64,000 nt of DNA, from positions 7,265 through 71,264 of the forward strand of contig CAZQTW010000029.1 in assembly GCA_964596165.1 (NCBI GenBank). The letters run 5' to 3'. This document shows, piece after piece, positions 52,876-61,317 of this stretch. Each line of letters starts with the position of its first letter. Position 1 is the first letter of the stretch. The stretch comes from CAYUQT01 sp964596165 (GTDB taxonomy: Bacteria > Planctomycetota > Phycisphaerae > UBA1845 > JAFGLZ01). The position numbers were made by a program, and so were the translations under genes. Below the pieces are notes generated by a model. It worked only from the letters and a program-made list of their open reading frames with translations. It had not been told where the DNA came from and made no database searches.

Positions 52876-53556
52876 GTGCGGATTCCTCTGACGACGGATG
52901 GCTGGCGTGAGATGCTACTGGCCACGACTGTCCTGGGCGCCGGCGCCGCCGCACTTGGGTGGGCATATCCACCCCTTGCAGCTATACCGGCCGTCATTTG
53001 GGTGTGGGCGATCAGTTTCTTTCGGGATCCCGAGCGGCGCGTCCCGGCCGAGCCGGGCATCCTCGTGGCTCCCGCCGATGGAAAAGTCACTCAAATATCG
53101 GAGATTGAATATGATGATGAGATCGGCGGGCCGGCGATTCGAGTCAGCATCTTCCTGAGCGTCTTCAACGTCCACATTAACCGAAGCCCCTGTGCGGGCC
53201 GCGTGCGATCGGTCAGCTATCAGAAGGGGGAATTCATCAATGCGATGAGCCCCGACAGCAGCCACCGCAATGAGGCCAACACGCTGGTCATGGACGGCGA
53301 AGGGGATTCACCGCCGACGATTGTGGTTCGTCAAATCGCGGGGCTCATCGCCAGACGGATTGTGTGTCATGCGAAGGTTGGCGACCGGTTGGCTACCGGC
53401 CAGCGTTTTGGGATGATCAAGTTCGGCTCGCGGACCGAGGTGACCATTCCTCGCCGTCCGGGCGACCGTGTTGTCGTTCGGATCGGTCAAACCGTCTATG
53501 CCGGGAAGACTATCCTTATTCGACTGGCCCCAGGTGAATCTCCCAAGGAGTCCTAA
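52876..53556 (+). CDS. psd: Phosphatidylserine decarboxylase proenzyme
   Basis: A 226-residue archaeal/short-type PSD. Residues LVAPADGKVTQI, FLSVFNVHINRSPCAGRV and the autocleavage site KFGSRTE are seen; cleavage between Gly184 and Ser185 would turn Ser185 into the pyruvoyl cofactor. A hydrophobic N-terminal segment anchors it to the membrane. It decarboxylates phosphatidylserine to phosphatidylethanolamine. GTG start with GGGAG 7 bases upstream. It is followed by pssA after 2 bases, so both steps of PE synthesis from CDP-diacylglycerol are in one operon. Confidence 0.95.
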   Translation: MRIPLTTDGWREMLLATTVLGAGAAALGWAYPPLAAIPAVIWVWAISFFRDPERRVPAEPGILVAPADGKVTQISEIEYDDEIGGPAIRVSIFLSVFNVHINRSPCAGRVRSVSYQKGEFINAMSPDSSHRNEANTLVMDGEGDSPPTIVVRQIAGLIARRIVCHAKVGDRLATGQRFGMIKFGSRTEVTIPRRPGDRVVVRIGQTVYAGKTILIRLAPGESPKES

Positions 53557-53558
53557 AC

Positions 53559-54530
53559 GTGGCTATTCTTCGACCATCCCTCTCGCGAGAAGAGCGACGA
53601 CGACGTCGGCACGAACGTCGCCTGAAGCGGATTGCCATGCTGCCCGCCCTGTTCACACTGGGCAACCTGATCTGTGGGTTTGCGGCCATTTGCTGTTGCC
53701 TCTTGAGCGTCAAGGCGGACGGGAGCGACTTTGCGAAGTTGACTCTGGGAAGTAATCACTTGGAGCGAGTACTGCCGACGTTTCTCTCGATCGGCGGGTT
53801 CTTGATCTTCCTTGGAATGATTTGCGACGGGCTGGACGGCCGTGTCGCTCGACTGACTCGCAGGACCAGTGACTTCGGCGGGCAACTCGATTCTCTGGCC
53901 GACGTGATTACCTTTGGGGCGGCCCCTTCCCTGTTGGTGATTTGCCTGATCATCACGGCGCATGACCCGACGCATTGGCCCCCCGCACTTGCCGCTCTGG
54001 CGCGACGTGCCACCTGGGTTGCAGGCGCGGTCTACGCCGCGTGCGCCGCCCTACGACTCGCCCGCTTCAACGTGGAGAACGTCCACGATGAAGCGGCACA
54101 CTATTGGTTCAAGGGCCTTCCCTCGCCCGGCGCGGCCGCGGCCGTCGCCAGCCTGATCATTCTTCATGAAGACATCCAGCGCAGTATCCCGGCCATGGCC
54201 GGTGGTATCGCCGTCGTCCTTCCTCCGGCCACGATGCTTCTCGGGTTATTGATGGTCAGCCGCATCAGATACAGCCACGCGGTCAATCACTTCTTCCGTA
54301 AACGCCGACCCCTCTGGCACTTGATCCTTGTTCTCGTCGCCGTCGTGACGGGTATCGTGTTGAAGTTCGAATGGTTCGTCGCCATCTGTGCCTGCGTCTA
54401 TGCGGTCAGCGGGCCCATCGGACTGCTGGGACGACAGCAACCCGCCTACGTCCCAACTTCGCAGCCCGCCTCTGGTGCGATGCAAGACCACCCGCCTGAC
54501 CGGTCCCACAAACCACAGCAAGTCGGCTAG
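53559..54530 (+). CDS. pssA: CDP-diacylglycerol-serine O-phosphatidyltransferase
   Basis: A 323-residue integral membrane enzyme. The CDP-alcohol phosphotransferase motif D-G-x2-A-R-x8-G-x3-D-x3-D is present as CDGLDGRVARLTRRTSDFGG followed by QLDSLADVITFG. It has about 8 membrane helices and a very basic N-terminus (SREERRRRRHERRLKR). It makes phosphatidylserine, which the upstream psd product decarboxylates. The C-terminus has a longer Pro/Gln-rich tail than the usual 240-270 residue enzymes. GTG start, 2 bases after psd. Confidence 0.95.
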   Translation: MAILRPSLSREERRRRRHERRLKRIAMLPALFTLGNLICGFAAICCCLLSVKADGSDFAKLTLGSNHLERVLPTFLSIGGFLIFLGMICDGLDGRVARLTRRTSDFGGQLDSLADVITFGAAPSLLVICLIITAHDPTHWPPALAALARRATWVAGAVYAACAALRLARFNVENVHDEAAHYWFKGLPSPGAAAAVASLIILHEDIQRSIPAMAGGIAVVLPPATMLLGLLMVSRIRYSHAVNHFFRKRRPLWHLILVLVAVVTGIVLKFEWFVAICACVYAVSGPIGLLGRQQPAYVPTSQPASGAMQDHPPDRSHKPQQVG

Positions 54531-54629
54531 CATCGGCCCTCCGGAATGTGTATGCTGCAAGTTTTTGCGGTTCTTCGACGGGCACGTACAATTGCAGGGG
54601 CCCGTCTTCGGTTGAAATAGGGGCCGACA

Positions 54630-56093
54630 TTGAACGACGAGAGACTACGTGTACGATTCGCGCCCTCTCCAACAGGTTATCTCCATGTCGGGGGTGCCCG
54701 AACGGCGTTGTTCAACTACCTCCTTGCGCGTAGGACGGGCGGTCAGTTCATCTTGAGAATCGAGGACACCGACCGCAGTCGCCATGTGGAAGAGGCCATC
54801 GACAAGATTTGCGAAGACCTGAATTGGCTCGGCATGACCTGGGACGAGGGGCCGCGCGTCGGCGGTCGGTACGGTCCGTACCGACAGAGCGAGCGCGAGG
54901 GTCTGTACCGCGACGCCGCAACAAGGCTGCTTGAAACCGGAAGAGCCTACTACACCTTCGAGACAGCGCAAGAGCTTGAGGCGATGCGGGCTCGGGCCAT
55001 TGAGGCCAAGCGGACGTTCCAATATCCCCGACCCGCTTCATTCCCGACGGAGGCCGACGCCCAAAGGGCCCGCGCCGAGGGCCGTCCCGTCGTCGTGCGG
55101 TTCGTCATGCCGGATCGGGACATGGTCGTGAACGACCGGATCCTGGGTGATGTCGCCTTTCGTCGTGAGGAACTCGAGGACTTCATCATTGTCAAGGCCG
55201 ACGGCGGGCCGACGTTCCACCTGGCCAATGTCGTGGATGATCACGCCATGGCCATCACACTCGTTCTTCGCGGCCAGGAACACCTCATGAACACGCCGAA
55301 GCATCTGGCGCTGCAGGAGGCCTTAGGTTATCCCCACCCTGAATACGCCCACCTCCCCTTGATCTTCAACATGCAGGGCAAGAAACTGTCTAAACGAGAC
55401 GGCGACGTCGACGTACACGCCTTCCGGGCGGCCGGCTATCTGCCGGAGGTCATGGTGAACTTCATCGCGCTGCTCGGCTGGTCACCCGGACAAGACCGCG
55501 AAAGGATGAGCCTTGAGGAAATGGCCCGGCTCTTTAGCCTCGACGGCGTCGGCCGAAGCAACGCAAAGTTCGACCGCGACAAGCTCGTCGCGTTCAACAC
55601 CCAGGCATCGGCGGAGGCCGACCCGGCACGTCTCCTGGCGGGAATGAAGGATTACCTCTCCTGCAATGAAACGCCCGTTCGACAGGCCGATGATGCCACA
55701 CTGACAAGGCTCTTGAAGGCCTGTACGGGCTTTCGAACCTTCCGGGATGTTGACGACAAGAGCCGCTTTCTGTTCGCCCCTGACTCCGAATTGAAGTACG
55801 ACTCACAAAGCGTGGAGAAAGTGTTGGCCAAGGGGGCCGGCGCGGGGTACGCCATGCTGATCGACCTGCGTCCGCGTCTGGCGGCACACGAGGACTGGTC
55901 GTCCGAAGGTATTGAGTCGTTGTTGAAATCCATCACCGAAAGCGCGGGCGTCGGCATGGGCAAGGTGGCCCAGCCCCTGCGTGTCGCCGTGACGGGAAGT
56001 TCGATCAGCCCCTCCATTTTTGACACCCTCTCGCTGCTGGGAAAGGACCGAACACTCGCGCGGATCGACCACTGCCTGCAGATGCGAAAGTAA
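54630..56093 (+). CDS. gltX: Glutamyl-tRNA synthetase
   Basis: A 487-residue class I synthetase. The HIGH-type motif is FAPSPTGYLHVGGARTALFN at the N-terminus, the KMSKS-type motif KKLSKRDGDVDVHAF near residue 252. ILRIEDTDRSRHVEEAI and HLALQEALGYPHPEYAHLPL are typical. It charges tRNA-Glu. The start is TTG at 54630, supported by AGGGG upstream and by the family N-terminus (RVRFAPSPTG). glnS follows after 26 bases, so tRNA-Gln should be charged directly and the GltX here would be discriminating. Confidence 0.95.
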   Translation: MNDERLRVRFAPSPTGYLHVGGARTALFNYLLARRTGGQFILRIEDTDRSRHVEEAIDKICEDLNWLGMTWDEGPRVGGRYGPYRQSEREGLYRDAATRLLETGRAYYTFETAQELEAMRARAIEAKRTFQYPRPASFPTEADAQRARAEGRPVVVRFVMPDRDMVVNDRILGDVAFRREELEDFIIVKADGGPTFHLANVVDDHAMAITLVLRGQEHLMNTPKHLALQEALGYPHPEYAHLPLIFNMQGKKLSKRDGDVDVHAFRAAGYLPEVMVNFIALLGWSPGQDRERMSLEEMARLFSLDGVGRSNAKFDRDKLVAFNTQASAEADPARLLAGMKDYLSCNETPVRQADDATLTRLLKACTGFRTFRDVDDKSRFLFAPDSELKYDSQSVEKVLAKGAGAGYAMLIDLRPRLAAHEDWSSEGIESLLKSITESAGVGMGKVAQPLRVAVTGSSISPSIFDTLSLLGKDRTLARIDHCLQMRK

Positions 56094-56119
56094 GACTTCT
56101 TGTGAGAAGGTTGGAAGCT

Positions 56120-57871
56120 ATGACGATATCACACCCCGACAAGCACGAACCCAACTCCGAGCCCAAGGGCCACGACGCAAGCGACGGCACCAAAGGGTCA
56201 ACCTTGGCGTCCGACTTCGTCCGTGAAATCATCGACGACCACAATCGTACCGGCCGTTTCGAAGGCCGCGTGCACACCCGTTTTCCGCCGGAGCCGAACG
56301 GTTATCTCCACATCGGCCACGCCAAATCGATCTGCCTCAACTTCGGGATCGCGGCCGACTACAAAGGACTCTGCAATCTACGGTATGACGACACAAACCC
56401 GACGAAGGAAGAGGTCGAGTACGTCGAATCCATCAAGGAAGACGTTCGCTGGCTCGGCTTCGACTGGGGCGACCGGGAGTACTACGCTTCCGACTACTTC
56501 CAACAACTCTACGATTGGGCGATCCAACTGATCAAGGCCGGGAAAGCCTATGTATGCGACCTTAACGCCGATCAGATCCGCGAGTACCGGGGAACGCTGA
56601 CCCAGCCCGGAAAGAATAGCCCCTATCGCAACCGCTCGGTCGAAGAAAACCTTGATCTCTTCCAGCGGATGCGAGCCGGTGAGTTCCCCGACGGTTCTCG
56701 CGTCCTGCGAAGCAAGATCGACATGGCACATCCCAACCTCAACATGCGGGATCCGGTCATGTATCGAATCCTGCACGCCGAGCATCACCGAACCGGCAAC
56801 GCCTGGTGCATCTACCCCATGTACGACTGGGCACACGGACAATCGGATTCGATCGAGGGGATCACGCACTCCATTTGCACGCTCGAATTCGAGAACCATC
56901 GCCCCCTCTACGACTGGTACCTCGACCAACTCGGCATATACCATCCGCAGCAGATCGAGTTCGCCCGTCTGAACCTGACCCACACTGTCCTCAGCAAACG
57001 ACGCCTGCTGCAATTGGTCCAAGAGGGACACGTTCGAGGATGGGACGACCCTCGAATGCCCACGATCTCCGGACTGCGGCGCCGGGGCTATACCCCGGAG
57101 GCAATCCGCAACTTCTGCCGCCGAATCGGCGTGGCCAAGTTCGACAGCATCGTGGACATCGCCCTGCTCGAGCACTGCCTCCGTGACGACCTCAACAAGC
57201 GAGCCCCGCGCGTCATGGGGGTACTGCGGCCGCTTCGGCTGATCATCGACAACTACCCCGAAGGTCGGGTCGAAGAGCTGGACGCCGTGAACAACCCGGA
57301 AGATCCGGCGATGGGGCTCCGCAAGGTCCCCTTCTCACGTGTCCTCTATGTCGAGCAGGACGATTTCAGAGAGGACCCGCCCCCCAAGTACTATCGCTTG
57401 TCCGTTGGACGAGAGGTCCGATTGCGATACGCGTATTACGTCACCTGCACGGGCTTTGTGAAGGACAAGCACACCGGTCATGTGACTGAGATCCACTGCA
57501 CCTACGACCCGAAGACGCGAGGCGGTGATTCACCCGACGGCCGAAAGGTTAAGGGGACAATCCACTGGGTTTCCGCCTCCCACGCCCTGGAGGCCGAGGT
57601 GCGGCTCTACGACTATCTGTTCACCAAGCCCGACCCCGATGACGTGCCCGAAGGGTTTGATTGGAAGGCCAATCTCAACCCAAACTCGCTCCAAGTGCTG
57701 CCTTCTTGCCGCGTCGAACCAAGTCTGGCAAGTGCGGCCGTGGGCAACCGTTACCAGTTGGAACGGCAGGGGTACTTCTGCGTCGACCCGGACTCGGCGG
57801 ATGGTCGGCTCGTGCTCAATCGTACCGTATCCTTAAAGGATTCCTGGGCAAAGATCGAAAAGGCGCGCTGA
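56120..57871 (+). CDS. glnS: Glutaminyl-tRNA synthetase
   Basis: A 583-residue class I synthetase. HTRFPPEPNGYLHIGHAKSI carries the HIGH motif and TVLSKRRLL the KMSKS-like loop. NLRYDDTNPTKEEVEYVESI, HSICTLEFENHRPLYDWYLD and the C-terminal anticodon-binding beta barrels (VLYVEQDDF, DYLFTKPDPDD) fit GlnRS. A charged N-terminal extension of about 30 residues precedes the core. It charges tRNA-Gln directly. GlnRS genes in bacteria were acquired from eukaryotes; its place behind gltX is compact. ATG at 56120 with GAAGG upstream. Confidence 0.95.
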   Translation: MTISHPDKHEPNSEPKGHDASDGTKGSTLASDFVREIIDDHNRTGRFEGRVHTRFPPEPNGYLHIGHAKSICLNFGIAADYKGLCNLRYDDTNPTKEEVEYVESIKEDVRWLGFDWGDREYYASDYFQQLYDWAIQLIKAGKAYVCDLNADQIREYRGTLTQPGKNSPYRNRSVEENLDLFQRMRAGEFPDGSRVLRSKIDMAHPNLNMRDPVMYRILHAEHHRTGNAWCIYPMYDWAHGQSDSIEGITHSICTLEFENHRPLYDWYLDQLGIYHPQQIEFARLNLTHTVLSKRRLLQLVQEGHVRGWDDPRMPTISGLRRRGYTPEAIRNFCRRIGVAKFDSIVDIALLEHCLRDDLNKRAPRVMGVLRPLRLIIDNYPEGRVEELDAVNNPEDPAMGLRKVPFSRVLYVEQDDFREDPPPKYYRLSVGREVRLRYAYYVTCTGFVKDKHTGHVTEIHCTYDPKTRGGDSPDGRKVKGTIHWVSASHALEAEVRLYDYLFTKPDPDDVPEGFDWKANLNPNSLQVLPSCRVEPSLASAAVGNRYQLERQGYFCVDPDSADGRLVLNRTVSLKDSWAKIEKAR

Positions 57872-57936
57872 GCAGAAAATTCACGCACGGCCAAGAAAGT
57901 GACCGTCGTCCGCGCCAGGCCCGATTGCTCACGGAG

Positions 57937-58995
57937 TCACCGCTTCTCAGGCTCCGAGCGATCCAGGAGTATCGAGACGAGTTCGTCTTTCGGGGCATTC
58001 TTCGGCCGGCGATCGGCGACCTGCCGCAATACCCGTGCCGCCTCTCCGCGGCGATCTGAGTAGAAGTGGATATACCCGAGCAAGATGAGCAGGTCGTTCT
58101 CATTGGGCGAGGCGGCGATGGCCGCTTTCAGGGCCGCAAGGTGGTCGTTGAAATCCTCTCGGTTGCCGTAATCGTCCCGCACGTCGTACGGCAGATCGAC
58201 AAGCCGGGGCTCGAGATCAAAGGCGCTGCGCAGCCATCGAACGGCCTCGCTGTAGCGTCGCACGGAGAAGGCCGCGTGAGCCGCGTGAATCCGAGCCGCC
58301 GGGTCATACGTGTTCAGGCCGGTCGCAAGGCGAAAGAGCGACAGGGCCTGCTCATAACGGCCGGCCTCGAATGCTCTCAGACCGTCCGACATCAGAACCT
58401 GCTGTTTGCTCAGCAGCCCCTTGCTCCGCTTTCGGCTCACCTCCTTTGCCCCTTCGTACCGTTCGTACCGGTAGCCGTCGTCAATCCACGGACCCGGATC
58501 CGAGTACACCAGAGGCGGATACCACGAATACGACGGGCTCCAGTATGACCCTGCGCCATAGGTATACCATGACGGCAGGATCGTGTAGCTGCTCACGAAC
58601 GCAGGATAGGGATAGACGTAGGGGTAGCGGCACGAATACCGTCGTACGTCCACATAGGGCCCACAACCTGTACCCGAACGGGGCCCCACCCTCACGTACG
58701 GACCGGGAGACGGCCGCGGCCCACTGAAGCCGTGGCTGTATGCGGACCCGCCGGGACGACACGCCGACGGGCCGAACCGCGAATGAATGACGGGGTTGCC
58801 TGTACGATGTTGATTGATGGCCGAACGTACGATGGTCGCCGGTGCGCTGGGCTGAAAGGTTCTCGCCTGCAACTGCTTGGGCAGGTCGGCTCGCGTCCTC
58901 ACCTGACCGCAAGCACTCGCGGCCACAAAACCCACAAGCCCAATGCCCAGGAACACCCTCTGCGTGTGGAGTGAGCGTCCCGAGGCGAGCAACAT
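57937..58995 (-). CDS. Secreted Tyr/Pro-rich protein with TPR repeats
   Basis: A 352-residue exported protein. After a signal sequence (VFLGIGLVGFVAASACG) comes a region rich in Gly, Ser, Arg, Tyr and Pro (about 40-170), including YPYVYPYPAFVSSYTILP, then TPR-type helices (ALSLFRLATGLNTYDPAARI, DLLILLGYIHFYSDRRGEAA). No enzymatic motif is seen. Such low-complexity plus TPR proteins are common in planctomycetes and could be envelope scaffold or surface components. AAGGAGGG precedes the ATG at 58995; the frame stays open upstream, but that part looks non-coding. Confidence 0.75.
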   Translation of the reverse strand: MLLASGRSLHTQRVFLGIGLVGFVAASACGQVRTRADLPKQLQARTFQPSAPATIVRSAINQHRTGNPVIHSRFGPSACRPGGSAYSHGFSGPRPSPGPYVRVGPRSGTGCGPYVDVRRYSCRYPYVYPYPAFVSSYTILPSWYTYGAGSYWSPSYSWYPPLVYSDPGPWIDDGYRYERYEGAKEVSRKRSKGLLSKQQVLMSDGLRAFEAGRYEQALSLFRLATGLNTYDPAARIHAAHAAFSVRRYSEAVRWLRSAFDLEPRLVDLPYDVRDDYGNREDFNDHLAALKAAIAASPNENDLLILLGYIHFYSDRRGEAARVLRQVADRRPKNAPKDELVSILLDRSEPEKR

Positions 58996-59126
58996 CGAGT
59001 GACCCTCCTTGTGACATAGAGGGCGGCGGAGCCTACGTCTGCCTATTATTACCTTCTCGCCGCGGAATGGCAATCGGGTACCGCGGAAAGGCGATCGGCC
59101 CGGGAGCACCGCGACGCTTCCCAGAT

Positions 59127-60317
59127 TCAGATTTCGTCCTCGTCCACGGGCAGCGCCATGTCCGGATGCCATGCCTCGACGATGGGGCCGAGACGTTTCT
59201 CCAGCGAGCAGGGCACCTCGAACGCGTCCAGACGTCCCCCGCAACTGATCTCCTTTAACAACTCGCACATGTAGAGAAACGTTCGCAGCGGAACATCCGG
59301 GGGGACACCGTGATCGCAACCGGGAATGTACCCCCCCTGTTCGACCAGCCACGGCACGTGTCTCATCACCTCCGCGCGACAGCGCTGCTTGTCGAACCGG
59401 AGTTCTCGTTTGTCGATGCCGCCCAGCATCGCCAGGTTTTTGCCGAACCGCTTCCGATACGTCACGGGATCGTTGCCGGCGGCGATTTCCACCGGCCCGA
59501 CGGCATGGATGCCCGCGTCGATCCACAGTGGGATCAGATCACCGATGTATCCGTCGGAATCCATGATGAGCACGGAGACGCCACACTGCCGAAAGTGTCG
59601 GACCAGTTTTCGATAGCAGGGCCACATGAATTCGCGCACGTGAGCCGGCGAAATCATGCTGGCCGTCTTGTAACACATATCCTCATTGAAGTAGACATAA
59701 TCCAACTGGCAATCCGAGAGAGTCTCCTTGGTCGCCTCGATGGTGAAGTCGGCGACGAAATGCATCATGTCCTGGAGCAGAATCGGGTCGTCATAGACCA
59801 ACTCGCAGATCCGATGGAACCCCACCCAATCGCGGACCTTCCAGAAGACGGACGGAAAGATCAGCCCAACGACGAAGTCGCGGGCCCCGCACAACCGTTG
59901 CTTACGCTCCGCCCAATCCGGCGGAAGGCGGCCGGGGTCGTTGGGGTTGAATCGCTTGGTCATCTCGTTGAAATCACTTCGATTCTTGACCGGAAAATCC
60001 AGATACGTTCGCGTGACAAACCCCGGCGTGGGCAGCGTCTTGTGGTCGACGCGCTTGACGCCCATTTCATCGATCCACACCTTGTGGATGCCGTCCTCCT
60101 CGATGACCGTCGGTTCAAAGGCCGGCAACGCCTGCAGGTTGAGTGGGAGCGTCTCCCAGTGATCGTGCCCGACGAATCGGTCCCAATCGGTGCCCACCGG
60201 TAGTCCCTGTTTGTGCCAGGCTGCAAACGTCGACTCTCGAGGTCCGCCGAACTGGTATGGAATGCGATCCGGCGTGCCGAAGAGCATCGTCTGAAGAAAC
60301 CGCTCTCGTGGCGTCAT
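59127..60317 (-). CDS. Uroporphyrinogen-decarboxylase-like (methyltransferase-type) protein
   Basis: A 396-residue protein of the URO-D superfamily: N-terminal MTPRERFLQTMLFGTPDRIP, a central VLIMDSDGYIGDLIPLWIDA, MLGGIDKRELRF and a C-terminal GGYIPGCDHGVPPDVPLRTF. True HemE enzymes have other N-terminal arginine motifs; the His/Cys-containing CDHGVPPDV pattern is typical of the large planctomycete group related to cobamide-dependent methyltransferases (MtaA/CmuA). It may move a methyl group from a corrinoid or act on a related small molecule. No corrinoid protein is adjacent. Function is inferred by family only. Confidence 0.8.
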   Translation of the reverse strand: MTPRERFLQTMLFGTPDRIPYQFGGPRESTFAAWHKQGLPVGTDWDRFVGHDHWETLPLNLQALPAFEPTVIEEDGIHKVWIDEMGVKRVDHKTLPTPGFVTRTYLDFPVKNRSDFNEMTKRFNPNDPGRLPPDWAERKQRLCGARDFVVGLIFPSVFWKVRDWVGFHRICELVYDDPILLQDMMHFVADFTIEATKETLSDCQLDYVYFNEDMCYKTASMISPAHVREFMWPCYRKLVRHFRQCGVSVLIMDSDGYIGDLIPLWIDAGIHAVGPVEIAAGNDPVTYRKRFGKNLAMLGGIDKRELRFDKQRCRAEVMRHVPWLVEQGGYIPGCDHGVPPDVPLRTFLYMCELLKEISCGGRLDAFEVPCSLEKRLGPIVEAWHPDMALPVDEDEI

Positions 60318-60417
60318 CTAAGCCTCTCGCGTCCCGGCCGGCAACCGCGATGTCGACGATGCGTCATTGGGGAAACCGCCGGGCGGCCCTCGCGGCCGAC
60401 ACCGACTGTCGGTTCGC

Positions 60418-61170
60418 TCACGGACGGCTGGCGATGGCCTGAGCCAGCGGATTGACAATCATGGGAACCACAAACTCGCCGGCCAGACGCTCCGCATACC
60501 GCCGAAGCCTGTTATGCACCGTAAGCAGGCTCGAGTCACGACCGACCATCCAATACTGCCGCAAACGAAGCGCCACGGTCAAGGGTCGCGCCTCATGCTG
60601 GCCGGTGCAGGCTTCATAGGTCGTGCTTCGGCTACGAAGCTCGGCGTAGGCCTGGACCTCGCAGTCTTCCGTCAGCGCAATCCCGACGCACGGCTGGCAT
60701 TCGATGATGTGCTGAGCGTGTTCGCCCGTCAGCATGGCCGCCAGAGGACTGTCGGCGAAAAGCGTCTCGGCAACCAACTGATCATGATTGCCTCGGTAGT
60801 CCAGGTCGAAGTGGTAGCTCATATCGATCCGATCAACGTCCAGTTCTCCCAGGCTGAGATGGTACGGGGCCTGGTCAAGCACCAACTCGGCCAGGCGCTG
60901 GGAGCGATCCATGTCAGGCGGATTGATGTCGCCGAACCGGAGACATGCCTTCTCGAGCCGGACCCACACCCGACTGGGCACGTCGGAACCTTGCTCCAGT
61001 ATCAGCGCGCCGTCGGACCGTTTCCGGAGCCGGTTCAGGTCGGGAAAATCCTTGCGCAACCGGTCAAAGAAATGGAGAACGGTCTCACGGTTCGAAGGCA
61101 AATCCAGCTTGAGAAAAAGCCGGGTACTTACCGAGAACTCATCGCAGATCGCACCGAAAAACATGCTCAT
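60418..61170 (-). CDS. Conserved-looking protein of unknown function
   Basis: A 250-residue soluble protein without a recognised domain and without a signal peptide or membrane segment. It has regular alpha/beta character (VSTRLFLKLDLPSNRETVLH, VDRIDMSYHFDLDYRGNHDQ, YAERLAGEFVVPMIVNPLAQ). GGAG lies 7 bases before the ATG at 61170; an ATG at 61191 lacks a site. It lies between trpE and the URO-D-like gene on the same strand, about 150 bases after trpE. No function is proposed. Confidence 0.7.
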   Translation of the reverse strand: MSMFFGAICDEFSVSTRLFLKLDLPSNRETVLHFFDRLRKDFPDLNRLRKRSDGALILEQGSDVPSRVWVRLEKACLRFGDINPPDMDRSQRLAELVLDQAPYHLSLGELDVDRIDMSYHFDLDYRGNHDQLVAETLFADSPLAAMLTGEHAQHIIECQPCVGIALTEDCEVQAYAELRSRSTTYEACTGQHEARPLTVALRLRQYWMVGRDSSLLTVHNRLRRYAERLAGEFVVPMIVNPLAQAIASRP

Positions 61171-61317
61171 CCCGACATCTCCAAGGGCCATACGAGCGCC
61201 CGCACTCCTGAATTATCGTTCGTCTGCGAACGTCCTTCAAGACCATCACGAACGCAAGCGTGCGCCGCGCCTCATCAAGCACGATTCGGAGGCTGCGTTG
61301 GGACGCCGAGTGCCACA

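Noticed and set aside
58996..59526. N-terminal extension of the secreted TPR protein frame
   Set aside because: The frame is open to 59526 but overlaps the URO-D-like gene and has no start signal; the ATG at 58995 with AAGGAGGG and a signal peptide is the real start.
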